NCBI RefSeq assembly: GCF_000830005.1 | Contig: NZ_CP010407.1 | Span: 7,948,001 to 8,012,000 of the forward strand | Direction of reading: 5' to 3' | Length of the DNA stretch: 64,000 bases | DNA from: Streptomyces vietnamensis | GTDB lineage: Bacteria; Actinomycetota; Actinomycetes; Streptomycetales; Streptomycetaceae | Shown: positions 1 to 9,196 of the stretch, one piece after another | How positions within the stretch are numbered: the first letter of the stretch is position 1 | Layout: each line of letters begins with the position of its first letter | Translations under genes and position numbers: made by a program | Notes under the pieces: generated by a model | Told to the model about the DNA's origin: nothing | Database searches by the model: none | What the model saw: the letters and a program-made list of their open reading frames with translations, nothing else

Positions 1-55
1 CGGCCTTGCGGCGGCGCCCCAGACTGAAGACCAAGGTGACTCCTCCCGCCCCCAT
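1..55 (-). CDS. possible 5' end of a leftward gene cut by the window edge
   Basis: Reading leftward from an ATG at 55 gives an open frame to the window edge, ending in a basic Leu-Gly-Arg-Arg-Arg-Lys stretch. An in-frame TTG at 34 has a better ribosome site (GGAGGAG, 5 nt upstream) and may be the true start. Only 11 to 18 codons are visible, so nothing can be said about function. The stretch 56-199 between this start and the DUF4139 stop holds C/G-rich direct repeats of the form CGGAACCCCGG and no other gene that I can support. Confidence 0.25.
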   Translation of the reverse strand, partial: MGAGGVTLVFSLGRRRKA

Positions 56-199
56 GACTACCGCACGCATCCGCACGGTTGTGGAGAGTAGGGGGAGTTC
101 CGGATGGGGAGGGCGCCGCGCTGGTAGGGTGCGCGGCGCCCGGAACCCCGGCGCCCGGAATTCCGGGGCTCGGAAGCCCGGAGACCGGAACCCCGGGGC

Positions 200-1762
200 T
201 CAGAGCCCCGCGACCTTGGACGTCGCCGTCAGTTCGTAGACGAGGGTGACCGTACGGCGGCCGCCGGGCGGAAGCGCGACGTCCCAGTGGACGATGCCCT
301 CGTCGTCGACCGTGTCGGGCGCCGGGGAGCAGGCCTCCTTGCGCAGGCGCACCTCCACCGCCGAGACCTCGGAGACGGGGATCCGCTCCCGGAGGGCGAT
401 CAGCCGGTCGCCTTGCTCCCCGGGCGGCGAGAACCGGGACAGGTGCAGCCGGACCGTGCGGGTGACCACCGTCCGCTGGGCGAGGCCGGTGGTGTCGCGG
501 GACTCCTCGGCGTACCGGACCACCCGGTGGTCGTCGCGGCTGCCGAAGGCGAGCTCGACGGCGGCGCCGGGGGCCGCGAAGTCCAGCGTGCCGCGGCCGG
601 TGAATCCGCTGCCCCGGACCAGGTCCACGGGCCCGGCGAGCAGCGCGTGGCCGGACAGGTTGTCGAAGCGCACCACCTGGGTGACCAGCGGGGACAGTTC
701 GGGCGAGCAGGCGTACTCGCTGCGCGCGGCCGTCGTGAACGAGGAGAGCGGCACCCGGTGGGCCCGGCCGTCCCCGGGCACGGAGACCGGCGCGGGGGAG
801 TGCAGGACCCGCGCCTCGCCGCCGTCGTCCACACCCGGCAGGCCGACCACCGGGGCCGGGCCGAGCGTCGAGATCTCCTCCTCGCGCAGTTCGACGTCGA
901 TCGTGCGGCGCTCCGCCGCGGTGCGGTCCTTGAGCGTCAGCCGGTCCTCGACGAGCCGCGGTGGCTCGGTGGCGAGCGCCGACCGGGCGGTCGACAGCGT
1001 CAGCCGTACGTCCGACCAGTCCTCGCCGGTCCGCTGCCAGACCACGGCGTCGGTCTCCAGGGTCAGCGAGTCCCCGTCGAGCACGGCCCGGTAGGCCGGC
1101 CGCCACAGCGCGCACGGGGTGAGGTGGCTCAGCCGCAGCCGTACGGGTCCGGCGGCCGCGGCCTCCACGGTCAGCTCGACATGGGCGACCAGCTCGGCGG
1201 GCTCCTCCTCGGAGAGCTCCCTCGCCCGCCGGATGTCGGCCAGTTCGGCGCCGAGGGCCGTCAACCGGGCCTCCGCGGCGCGGAGTTCCTCGCCGTACGT
1301 GTCGCGTTCGGCGTCCACGCGGTCCAGTTCGCGGCCCCAGCGGGGCCCTTCGGACTCGCCGAACCCGGCGCCCTCGCCGATCTCCCGCAGCAGATCGCCG
1401 GCGAGCCGGCCGAGCACGTCGAGACGGGTCCGCAGCCGGTCGCGGCGCTGTTCCACGGCGAGGCGCTCCTCTTCGAGGGCGTGCTCGCGGTGGCGGAGGG
1501 CGGAGTCCTCCTCGGCGGGCCGGCCCGGTCCGCGGGGCGTCCAGTCGCGGACGATCCGCACGTCGAGCACGGCGGCCGGATGGTCGGAGGTCAGTTCGGC
1601 GTGCAGGGTGCGGTCGACGGCGAGCGCGCCGACCGGGCCGAGGCGCAGGCGCTGGACGCCGGCCTCCAGGTCGAGCACGGCGGTGCGCTCGATGTGGGCG
1701 CGGTCCTCCAGGCAGGTGACGGCGGTGACGGGAAGGGCGATCGGCGGAAGGTCCGTGGACAT
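200..1762 (-). CDS. DUF4139 domain protein (MuiA-like), downstream copy
   Basis: This encodes a 520-residue protein of the mucoidy-inhibitor A-like family, whose molecular role is unknown. The order is an N-terminal DUF4140-type beta region (about residues 10-90), a charged Glu/Arg-rich coiled coil (about 95-205), then a long beta-rich DUF4139 region to the C-terminus. No signal peptide or membrane segment is visible. The ATG at 1762 was chosen because it lies 8 nt after the stop of the upstream paralogue, which makes a two-gene operon. A longer open frame runs upstream but lies inside the neighbouring gene in another phase. Family assignment is good; function is unknown. Confidence 0.85.
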   Translation of the reverse strand: MSTDLPPIALPVTAVTCLEDRAHIERTAVLDLEAGVQRLRLGPVGALAVDRTLHAELTSDHPAAVLDVRIVRDWTPRGPGRPAEEDSALRHREHALEEERLAVEQRRDRLRTRLDVLGRLAGDLLREIGEGAGFGESEGPRWGRELDRVDAERDTYGEELRAAEARLTALGAELADIRRARELSEEEPAELVAHVELTVEAAAAGPVRLRLSHLTPCALWRPAYRAVLDGDSLTLETDAVVWQRTGEDWSDVRLTLSTARSALATEPPRLVEDRLTLKDRTAAERRTIDVELREEEISTLGPAPVVGLPGVDDGGEARVLHSPAPVSVPGDGRAHRVPLSSFTTAARSEYACSPELSPLVTQVVRFDNLSGHALLAGPVDLVRGSGFTGRGTLDFAAPGAAVELAFGSRDDHRVVRYAEESRDTTGLAQRTVVTRTVRLHLSRFSPPGEQGDRLIALRERIPVSEVSAVEVRLRKEACSPAPDTVDDEGIVHWDVALPPGGRRTVTLVYELTATSKVAGL

Positions 1763-1770
1763 GGTGGGTG

Positions 1771-3858
1771 TCAGCTCCTGCGGTTGCCGTCGACCAGGGC
1801 CTTGCCGGCCGGGATGCGGATCTCGTAGCCGCCGTCGAGCGCGGCGGTGCCGCCGGCGGGCAGTTCCACCCGCCAGACGCGGGTGCCCGGGGCGTGGTGC
1901 TCCGGCGCGATGCCGTCCTCGGGTGCCGTCCAGTCGGCGCGCTCCTCGATGCGGACGTCCGGCTCGGAGGAGACCGGCACCCGCTCGTGGACCTCGACGG
2001 TGACGGGCCCCGCGAGCCGGTTGGCCAGCTCGACGTGGACGCGGTGGTCGAGCACGGTGACGTTGTTCCGCAGGCCCGCCGTCGACTCCTTGAGGTGCGT
2101 GCGGCGGGTGACACGGATGCCCTCGGCGACCCCGAGTCCGAGGCGGCGGACCGCGCCGGGCGCGAGCGTGGGCAGGGCGGCGGTCAGCAGGTAGTCGTCG
2201 TCGACGGTGACCTCCACCGGGCCGGCGAGCAGCGCCTGACGGGTGGTGTTGGAGACCGCGAGGGAGGCGTACACGGTCTGCTCCACGGACGGCACGCAGA
2301 TGTGCTCGGTGTGCAGGACGACCGGGATCTCGCCGACGGTGACGGTGTGCCAGGTGCCGTCCGAGGGCACGTCGGCACGGGCGGCGGCGTCGAAGCGGTG
2401 GTCGAAGGAACCCGCCGACGTGCGGGGGCGCACCGCGTGCTTGGGCAGCGGCAGCCCCGCCACCGCCTCGGCGCGGCGCCGGTACTCGTCGGCCACCGCG
2501 TCGGAGGAGGAGCCGGGGAACAGCCGGCCCCGACGGGCGCCCGGCTCCTCGGGCCCGGCCAGCACGAGGGCGGCGTAGTCGAGTTCGGCACCGCTCGGCT
2601 GCGGCGGGCCCGCCGCCGGTGGCGGCGGTGGCGCCGCCGCGCCCGGAGCCACGGGAGCCTGGGGCGCGGCGGCCTGCGGCGGGCGTGACCCGAAGCCGGG
2701 CCTGCCACCACCGGCGCGCGGCCGGCCGGCCGGTCGCGGCGCCGCGGCCCGTGCGACGTCCGGCGTCCCGCCCCCGAGGAACTCCGGGGCGGCGCCGTAC
2801 GCGGCACCGGGCTGCGGCGGCCCGGTGAACGCCGGGGGCGGGGGCGGGGGCGGTACGGAAGCGGGCGCCGCCACGGGAAGGGCCGCCGAGCCGGCCACGG
2901 CGCCCCCCACCGCGTAACCGCCCCGGAGAGGTGCCGGGCCGGCCGCCTCGTACCCGCTGAACAGGTCGGCGAGCCCCGACGGCGGTTCGCGCCAGCCGGA
3001 CGGCGCGGGCGCGGACTGGCGGCGTCCGATCCGGATCGAGCGGAGCGCCGGGAGATCGGTGCGGCGCCGCAGATCGGCGGTGGCCAGGGCGACGCGCACC
3101 CCGGTCCAGTCCTCGCCGGTGCGCTGGGCCACCGAGGCGCGCAGCACCAGACGGCCGCCGCTGTCGCCCTGACGGTGGGTGAGGCGGTACGTCGGCACCC
3201 AGACGGCACCCGGAACGCCGTACTCCAGCTCCAGTTCCACTTCCTCCGCCTCCGTCGTGCCGTCGAGGGTCAGGACGGCGCAGACCGTGGTCTCGACATG
3301 GGCCGACGGCGCGTCGGTGGAGGCGCGGTCGAGCCTGTCGCAGGCCACGTCGAACTCGTGCTCGACGCGCAGGAGTGCCTCGTCGAGCTCGGCGAGCCGG
3401 GCGTGCAGCCCGGTAAGGCGTTCGTCGACGAAGTCCGCGAGCTCCAGCCACGCGTCGACCGGGGTGCGGCGGTGCGGGTCGTCGCGCTTGCGGTTCGGCG
3501 CAATGGGCCGCAGGGCACCGACCTCGGCGATCAGGCCCTGCTGCCGGTCACGGCGCGCCCGCGCCGCCGCGCGGGCCTCGCGCAGCCGGTCCACCTCGCG
3601 CCGCAACGCGTCGGGCGCGCCCGTGGCGCCCGGCTCCGCCTCGACCTCCACGCGCGCCTCGGTGACCCGCGCCCCGGAGGCGCCCAGGACCCGGGCCCGC
3701 AGCGAACCCGGGTCGAGCGAGCGGGGCAGCCCCGTCACCCGCACCCGGCCGTCCGGCGGCACGGTGCCCCGGGCCAGGCGCCGGCAGAGCGCGCCCTGCG
3801 CGTACACCACGACCGAGTCGAGGGTGGATCCCCACCTCCGCGCCGTTCCGTCTGCCAT
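1771..3858 (-). CDS. DUF4139 domain protein with proline-rich insert, upstream copy
   Basis: This 695-residue protein has the same architecture as its downstream neighbour: an N-terminal DUF4140-like part (about 10-80), an Arg/Glu-rich coiled coil (about 85-180) and C-terminal DUF4139. An unusual linker at about residues 330-430 is rich in Pro, Ala and Gly, including a run of seven prolines, and splits the DUF4139 region. It is likely flexible and low in structure. The start at 3858 gives a Met-Ala-Asp N-terminus. The stop is 8 nt before the next gene, so the two paralogues are probably co-transcribed and may act together. The role is not known. Confidence 0.85.
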   Translation of the reverse strand: MADGTARRWGSTLDSVVVYAQGALCRRLARGTVPPDGRVRVTGLPRSLDPGSLRARVLGASGARVTEARVEVEAEPGATGAPDALRREVDRLREARAAARARRDRQQGLIAEVGALRPIAPNRKRDDPHRRTPVDAWLELADFVDERLTGLHARLAELDEALLRVEHEFDVACDRLDRASTDAPSAHVETTVCAVLTLDGTTEAEEVELELEYGVPGAVWVPTYRLTHRQGDSGGRLVLRASVAQRTGEDWTGVRVALATADLRRRTDLPALRSIRIGRRQSAPAPSGWREPPSGLADLFSGYEAAGPAPLRGGYAVGGAVAGSAALPVAAPASVPPPPPPPAFTGPPQPGAAYGAAPEFLGGGTPDVARAAAPRPAGRPRAGGGRPGFGSRPPQAAAPQAPVAPGAAAPPPPPAAGPPQPSGAELDYAALVLAGPEEPGARRGRLFPGSSSDAVADEYRRRAEAVAGLPLPKHAVRPRTSAGSFDHRFDAAARADVPSDGTWHTVTVGEIPVVLHTEHICVPSVEQTVYASLAVSNTTRQALLAGPVEVTVDDDYLLTAALPTLAPGAVRRLGLGVAEGIRVTRRTHLKESTAGLRNNVTVLDHRVHVELANRLAGPVTVEVHERVPVSSEPDVRIEERADWTAPEDGIAPEHHAPGTRVWRVELPAGGTAALDGGYEIRIPAGKALVDGNRRS

Positions 3859-3913
3859 CTGCGCCCCCGCCCCGTCCCCGTCCCGTCTCCGTCGACCGAA
3901 GCCTACTTCCCGG

Positions 3914-6127
3914 CTACGACAGCGCCAGAGCCGCTTCGACCTCGCCCGCCAGGGCGACCGGGTCACCGGACGGGGCCGTCGGGTAGGCCTGGTGGCCGTG
4001 GGCCCAGGCGTCCTCCCGGGCGAACCAGTCGACGGCGACCGGCGCCGTGTCTTGGACGAGCGCCGTGTCGAGCCCCGCGAAGTACGCGGCCCAGCGCGGC
4101 GCGTACACGTCCCGGACGAGACCGGCCCACTCACGGTTGGCGTAGTCGTGCAGGCCGCCGGTCTCGCTCGGCCCCCGGTCGGCCCAGGTGGTGAGGATCG
4201 AGCGGGCGTCGTACTCGAGCCGGTCGCGCTCCTCCGCGTCGGCGCCCCAGGAGCGGGCGTCGGCGAGCCACGGACCGAGCAGGAAACGACGGTCGGAGGC
4301 GACGAGCCGCCCGAGCAGTTCCTCGTCGGCGTTCCACTCGCGCACCAGCTCCCGGAAGCCCTCCAGATCCTTCGCCTCGTACGCCGCCTTGATCCGCGGC
4401 AGCAGGACCCGGCCCCGGTTGGTGAGCGCCTGGCGCGCCACGTCCACCACGTCGTAGCGGTACGCGTCCGAGGTCCGCAGCGCCGGGGCCACCTTGAGCA
4501 GCTCCGACAGGGCACGCTCCACCGTGCGGGCGTCGTACCGCATGGCGCTCGGGCTCCAGCGCGCCGCCTTCGCCGCCGTCAGGCTCGGCCGTGCCGTGAA
4601 GAGGCTGTCCTGCGGCTCGCTCCACGTACCGGAGGCCCCGCTGTACGGGCCGAGGCGCAGCTGCTCCCACGCGGCGGCCGCGTGCGGGTCGGCACCGCCG
4701 TAGCGCCGGGCCGCGTACCCGGCGAACCAGGCGCGCCGGTCGACCGGGCCCGGCTCCCAGGCGAGTTCGGTGAACAGGTCGAACGCGGCGGGGTTCCCGC
4801 CGGTGCCCTCCGGAAGCCAGGCGATGCCGCGCAGCGCGCTGTCGGGCCTGGTCAGCCAGGTGTGGAAACGGTCCGTCCACACACCGGTGTTGGCGCCCAG
4901 GCTGGTGTGGCCGCCGAAATTGGCGATCGCACCGAAGGCGTACGGCGCACCGCCCCACTGCTTCTCGCGGTCCAGCCCCTCGTACCGGTCGGAGAGGCCG
5001 TCGACGATCAGCACCCGGCTCCGGTCCACACCGTCCAGGAGCCTCGCGGAAGGGTTGTTCTGCCAGCCGAGCATGACCCAGGTGGCACCGGGGTGCGCCG
5101 CGTCCAGGGCCCCCTGGACGGCCTCCGCCGCCCGCGTGACGTCGACGGGACCGGGGGTGCCGCCCTCGTGCAGCAGGTCCATCTTGAACGTGTCGCTGTC
5201 ACCGAACCGGTGCCGCTGCACCCGGTAGTAGGCGGCCGCCAGCTCACCGAAGACGGGCCCGGTCGGATCCAGCCAGTCGGGCCGGGCGAACCCGACCCAC
5301 TTGCCCTGCGGGACGGTGACCGCGCCCGGGTTCCGGGCGGCGAAGTCCGGCGGCACCGTGCCGAAGAAGCCCGGCAGCACGGGAGTCATCCCCAAGGCGC
5401 GCAGGTGCCCCGCGATCCGGCCGCCCAGCGTCGCCCGGGCCTCGATCAGCCGCTCGGACACCGGCCCCCCGAAGCCCGACATGTTCTGCAGCAGCCACCA
5501 GGCCTGATGCGCGGGACCGGGGATCCAGGCACGCAGCTCCGCCGCGTCGTAGCCGAACCCCTGGAGCGCCCGGTAGTACGGGTACTCGGCCCCGGTCGGC
5601 ACGAAGACCTCGTTCACGCCGTGCAGCGCCATCAGGTCGATGTCGCGCCGGTACGAGGCGAAGTCGCGGTACGCGCCGGAGTAGCCCTCGTCGGTGTCGT
5701 TCAGGGCGTAGCGGTGGGGCACGGCCGCCGACCGGGTGATCGTGCCGGAGACGGCGGGGAGCGTGTCCGGCAGTCGGCCGACGCTGTCGCCCGGCCAGCC
5801 GATGTCGACCCCCGCGACCCGCTCCAGGTACCAGCCCACCCCGGTGAGCAGCGTGGCCGGCGAGGTGCCCCGCACCCGGATCGCGCCCGCCTCGCCGGAG
5901 ACCGAGAAGTAGTCCCCGGTGTCCGCTTCCTCGACGGGGACCAGGGTGAACTGGGCGGCCCTCGAGTCGAGCAGGCGCTCCAGGGCCGCCCGGGCGGGCC
6001 TGGGGTCGAAGGCGGGCGCGGCGGCGGCACCCGACGGGGCCGGCACGCCGGGCGCGGCGGCGGTCACGACGGCGAGCACCGTGACGAGGAAGGTGTTGCG
6101 GCAACGACGGATCAGGCGGCTGCCCAT
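3914..6127 (-). CDS. secreted GH89 alpha-N-acetylglucosaminidase
   Basis: This 737-residue protein resembles human lysosomal NAGLU and bacterial GH89 enzymes, which remove terminal alpha-linked N-acetylglucosamine from glycans. A Sec signal is visible: an Arg-rich start, a hydrophobic stretch to about residue 22, then Ala-rich cleavage sites near 30-37. Two glutamates sit where family catalytic residues are expected: one in LLHEGG near residue 320 and one in WLPEGTGGN near 439. Length matches the family. The ATG at 6127 begins the signal peptide; upstream in-frame codons would bury it. It lies 55 nt upstream of the DUF4139 pair and could be read with it. A substrate role in chitin, mucin or heparan-like glycan use is inference. 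Confidence 0.88.
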   Translation of the reverse strand: MGSRLIRRCRNTFLVTVLAVVTAAAPGVPAPSGAAAAPAFDPRPARAALERLLDSRAAQFTLVPVEEADTGDYFSVSGEAGAIRVRGTSPATLLTGVGWYLERVAGVDIGWPGDSVGRLPDTLPAVSGTITRSAAVPHRYALNDTDEGYSGAYRDFASYRRDIDLMALHGVNEVFVPTGAEYPYYRALQGFGYDAAELRAWIPGPAHQAWWLLQNMSGFGGPVSERLIEARATLGGRIAGHLRALGMTPVLPGFFGTVPPDFAARNPGAVTVPQGKWVGFARPDWLDPTGPVFGELAAAYYRVQRHRFGDSDTFKMDLLHEGGTPGPVDVTRAAEAVQGALDAAHPGATWVMLGWQNNPSARLLDGVDRSRVLIVDGLSDRYEGLDREKQWGGAPYAFGAIANFGGHTSLGANTGVWTDRFHTWLTRPDSALRGIAWLPEGTGGNPAAFDLFTELAWEPGPVDRRAWFAGYAARRYGGADPHAAAAWEQLRLGPYSGASGTWSEPQDSLFTARPSLTAAKAARWSPSAMRYDARTVERALSELLKVAPALRTSDAYRYDVVDVARQALTNRGRVLLPRIKAAYEAKDLEGFRELVREWNADEELLGRLVASDRRFLLGPWLADARSWGADAEERDRLEYDARSILTTWADRGPSETGGLHDYANREWAGLVRDVYAPRWAAYFAGLDTALVQDTAPVAVDWFAREDAWAHGHQAYPTAPSGDPVALAGEVEAALALS

Positions 6128-6472
6128 CTGGCTCCCTGCTCGAACGCGACGACGGCGGGGGCCTGTCCTTCGGATCAGGCCGGGGCGACCACTTTCCGAC
6201 CCCCCGCCTCCTCGGCCACGCAAGCGGAGCCGGGGACCGACGGCGCTCATCCTTGCGGGTGCGCGCGTTCGAGTCGAGGGTGCGAACCGAGCCGGGTTCC
6301 GGGCGGGACACCCCCGCACCTCCACTTCGGCGAGGTGGGAGCGCGGTGTACCTGACAGGCCGGGCGGCCTGGCAGACTTCGGCCCGCACGGTCGTCCCGT
6401 CCTCACCACCCCTGGAGGTCCCATGGCGCAGCGGCCCGGTCACCCGGCCCGCCCGAGCGGGAAGGCCGCGCG

Positions 6473-7120
6473 ATGACGCTGTGCCGTACCCGGCGTGCCG
6501 ATCCGACCGCGCTCGTCGTCCGCAGCGCGCCCGCCGTGCCCACCGCCGCCGTGCTGCTGCTCCACGGCGGCCGCGCCGAGGGCCCCGAGCCGCCGCCCGC
6601 CCTCAACCTGCCCGCGCTGCGCATGCGCCCCTTCGCCGGTGCCGTGACCCGGGCCGTCCGGGGCCGGGGGGTCCTCGTCGCCGAGGTGCGCTACCGCCAC
6701 CGCGGCTGGAACGGAGCGCGCGCCGACGCGGCCCGGGACGCCGAGGTCGCGCTCGGGCGGCTCCGGGAGCTGGCCGGGCCCGTGCCCGTCGTGCTCCTCG
6801 GCCACTCGATGGGCGGCCGGGCGGCCCTCCGCGCGGCGGGCGACCCCGCCGTGCGCGGGGTCGTCGCGCTCGCGCCGTGGTGCCCCACCGACGAGCCCGT
6901 GGACCACCTCGGCGGCCGGCGCCTCTACCTGCTCCACGACGAGACCGACCGGGTCACCTCGGCCCGGCAGTCCTGGGAGTTCGTCCGCCGGGCCCGGGAG
7001 GCGGGCGCCGACGCGGCGGGCATCCCGATGCCGACCGGCGGCCACGCCATGCTCCGGGGCGCGGACCTCTGGCACCGGCGCGCGGCCGAACTCACCGCGG
7101 CGCTCCTCTCGCACGGCTGA
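6473..7120 (+). CDS. alpha/beta hydrolase (dienelactone hydrolase-like)
   Basis: A 215-residue single-domain alpha/beta hydrolase. The LLLHGG oxyanion strand is near residue 30. The nucleophile elbow GHSMGG places the catalytic Ser at residue 112. An Asp in LHDETD (about 163) and a His in GGHAML (about 189) complete a plausible triad. No signal peptide is seen, so it is probably cytosolic. It stands alone between two leftward genes. The substrate cannot be told from sequence; a small ester, lactone or acyl conjugate is likely. Confidence 0.85.
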   Translation: MTLCRTRRADPTALVVRSAPAVPTAAVLLLHGGRAEGPEPPPALNLPALRMRPFAGAVTRAVRGRGVLVAEVRYRHRGWNGARADAARDAEVALGRLRELAGPVPVVLLGHSMGGRAALRAAGDPAVRGVVALAPWCPTDEPVDHLGGRRLYLLHDETDRVTSARQSWEFVRRAREAGADAAGIPMPTGGHAMLRGADLWHRRAAELTAALLSHG

Positions 7121-7161
7121 GACCGGCGAACGACCTGACGGATTTCCCGGCCGGCGGGACG

Positions 7162-7294
7162 GTCCACGCCCGGAGGTTCACGGACCGTCCCGCCCTGAGG
7201 TGCGCGGACCGCCCTGCCCGGAGATTCGTGGACCATCCCGCTCTGAGGCGCGCGGATCGTCCCGCCCTGAGGCGCGTGGACCGTCACGCCCGGC
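7162..7294. repeat. degenerate 24-bp tandem repeats, about 5.5 copies
   Basis: Units of about 24 bp, typified by GTCCCGCCCTGAGG followed by a variable GCGCGGACC part, run head to tail from 7162 up to the stop codon of the leftward hydroxylase at 7295. The unit boundaries are near 7187, 7211, 7235, 7259 and 7283. Copies differ at several positions. The block lies in the 3' region between the hydrolase and the spore-pigment hydroxylase. It has no spacer structure and is not a CRISPR array. Confidence 0.8.
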
Positions 7295-8962
7295 TCAGCG
7301 GACGTCGGGCCGGGAGTCCAGGCCGAGTACGGCCGTGAGGGCCGCCCGCAGCGCCGATTCCGGGTCCTCCGACGTGCCCTCGGACCGCCAGGCGACGAAT
7401 CCGTCCGGACGGACCAGCACCGCGCCGTCCGCCGTGACGCCGTGGGCCTCCGCCCAGTTCTCGCCGTCCACGGGGGAGAGCTCCGCGTCCGGCCCGTCGC
7501 CGATCCGGTACGAGTCCAGGGGCACCGCCAGGCGCTCGGCGACGTGCGCGGCCGCGGTGTGCCAGCTGCCGATGGCCCCCGCCGAACTCAGCAGCACCGG
7601 GTGCCGCTCGTACAGGTCCAGGGTGGAGATCCGCCCACCCGCGCGGTTCAGCCACAGGTGCGGCGCCCGGCTGCCCGGCTCGCCCGTCAGACGGAGCCCG
7701 TCCGGCACGACCGGCACCGCCGGGTCCGCGCCCAGGACCGCGCCCTGCGGATAGCGGTAGCCGAGGGCGACGTTGAGGATCCCGCCCCGCTTCCCGCCCG
7801 CGCCCGGCCCGGGGGCGTACCCGGGGTGGCTGTGCTCGACCGAACGCGACGAGGCGCGGGCGCTCGTCGCCTCCGCGACGGGCCGGCGCTCCGCGTCGTA
7901 CGAGGCGAGCAGGTCGGGGCCGGCCCAGCCGCCGAGTACCGCCGAGAGCTTCCAGGCGAGGTTGTGCGCGTCCTGGATGCCGGTGTTGGAGCCGAAGGCC
8001 CCCGTGGGCGGCATCTCGTGGGCCGAGTCGCCGGCGAGGAACACCCGCCCGTCCGCGTACCGTTCGGCGATCCGCTCGGCCGCGTGCCACGGGGCCCTGC
8101 CCGTGATCTCCACGTGCAGATCCGGGACGCCCACGGCGCGCCGGATGTGCTCCCTGCACCGCTCGTCGGTGAACTCCTCGAGGGTTTCGCCGTGTTCGGG
8201 GTGCCAGGGGGCGTGGAAGACCCACCGCTCGGCGTTGTCCACCGGCAGGAGGGCCCCGTCGCCCTCCGGGCTCGTGAGGTAGCAGACGATGAAGCGCCGG
8301 TCGCCGACGACGGCCGCCAGGTCACGGGACTCGAACGTGATGCTCACGTTGTGGAACAGGTCGCCCGGGCCGGTCTGCCCGATGCCGAGCTGCTCGCGGA
8401 TGGGGCTGCGCGGGCCGTCCGCCGCGACGAGGTAGTCCGCCCGGATGGTGGTGTGCTCGCCGGTCTCCCGGCTCTTGACCCGCGCGGTCACCCCTTCGGC
8501 GTCCTGCTCGAACGACATCAGCTCGGTCGAGTACCGCAGGTCCCCGCCCAGCTCCCGCGCGCTCCGCAGCAGCACCGGTTCGAGATCGTTCTGGCTGCAC
8601 AGGCACCATTCGGCGGGGCTGAAGCGCGCCAGGCCGCCGCCCGGGTCGATGTGCCGGAACAGCCATTCGCCGGCATCGCCCACCAGGGTCGGCGTCTGCA
8701 GGATCCCGTTGTTCGCCGACAGGATCTTCGCGGCCTCGTGGATGCGCTCGCGGACACCGGCGCTGCGGAAGACCTCCATCGTCCGCACGTTGTTCCCGCG
8801 TCCGCGCGGGTGGACCGAGGTGCCCGCATGGCGCTCGACGAGCGTGTGCGGCACGCCGAGACGTCCCAGGAAGAGCGAGGTGGACAGGCCCACCAGAGAG
8901 CCGCCCACGATGAGGACGGGCGTGCGGTGTCTGTTCTCACCGGTCGCTTCGCTTCGGTTCAT
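7295..8962 (-). CDS. whiE-ORFVIII-like: FAD-dependent hydroxylase of the spore-pigment cluster
   Basis: A 555-residue class A flavoprotein monooxygenase of the kind that hydroxylates aromatic polyketides. The FAD-binding motif VLIVGGSLVGL is at about residues 16-26. The AADGPRS motif is near 181 and the second FAD motif, FLAGDSAHEMPPTG, near 313. The C-terminal part (about 400-555) has the thioredoxin-like extension common in this group. It is transcribed divergently from the minimal PKS genes, as whiE ORFVIII is in S. coelicolor, so it probably tailors the spore pigment late in sporulation. The start has a GGAGG ribosome site 6 nt upstream. Confidence 0.9.
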   Translation of the reverse strand: MNRSEATGENRHRTPVLIVGGSLVGLSTSLFLGRLGVPHTLVERHAGTSVHPRGRGNNVRTMEVFRSAGVRERIHEAAKILSANNGILQTPTLVGDAGEWLFRHIDPGGGLARFSPAEWCLCSQNDLEPVLLRSARELGGDLRYSTELMSFEQDAEGVTARVKSRETGEHTTIRADYLVAADGPRSPIREQLGIGQTGPGDLFHNVSITFESRDLAAVVGDRRFIVCYLTSPEGDGALLPVDNAERWVFHAPWHPEHGETLEEFTDERCREHIRRAVGVPDLHVEITGRAPWHAAERIAERYADGRVFLAGDSAHEMPPTGAFGSNTGIQDAHNLAWKLSAVLGGWAGPDLLASYDAERRPVAEATSARASSRSVEHSHPGYAPGPGAGGKRGGILNVALGYRYPQGAVLGADPAVPVVPDGLRLTGEPGSRAPHLWLNRAGGRISTLDLYERHPVLLSSAGAIGSWHTAAAHVAERLAVPLDSYRIGDGPDAELSPVDGENWAEAHGVTADGAVLVRPDGFVAWRSEGTSEDPESALRAALTAVLGLDSRPDVR

Positions 8963-8974
8963 CGATGGCCTCCA

Positions 8975-8990
8975 GCGTCACCGGTGACGC
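8975..8990. promoter_or_regulatory. perfect 16-bp palindrome in the divergent pigment promoter region
   Basis: GCGTCACCGGTGACGC is a perfect palindrome 12 nt upstream of the hydroxylase start codon, just outside its ribosome site. It lies in the 234-bp divergent region (8963-9196) between the hydroxylase and the pigment operon. It could be an operator, or a hairpin in the hydroxylase leader. No promoter boxes could be assigned with confidence elsewhere in this region. Confidence 0.45.
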
Positions 8991-9196
8991 GGGTCGGGGA
9001 TGGGATGGACATGCCTGCCCTCCCGAGCCCCCGACCGTGCGCGGAGGGCACCCGAATGACGCGCGGTTCACTCATCCGCCCCGTGGGACTCGCGTAGAAC
9101 GTGCGCCCGAGCCAACGTTCGGTACATGACGACCCCGGCCCTGCCGGCCCGGCGGTCCTTCCCCCGCTCCCGCAGACGAGAAATGAGGTGCGCCGT

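Noticed and set aside
6..239. 77-codon rightward frame at the window start
   Set aside because: It encodes low-complexity Ala-Arg-Asn-Pro-Gly repeats derived from direct DNA repeats, has no ribosome site and overlaps the DUF4139 stop.
287..1828. Long rightward open frame of 513 codons opposite the DUF4139 gene
   Set aside because: It is a shadow of the leftward gene caused by high GC content; its translation is Gly/Arg/Pro-rich with no family resemblance. The same applies to the long opposite-strand frames at 3179-6355, 57243-61436 and 56638-60579.
7162..7294. Possible CRISPR array
   Set aside because: The units are contiguous and degenerate with no unique spacers, and there are no cas genes.
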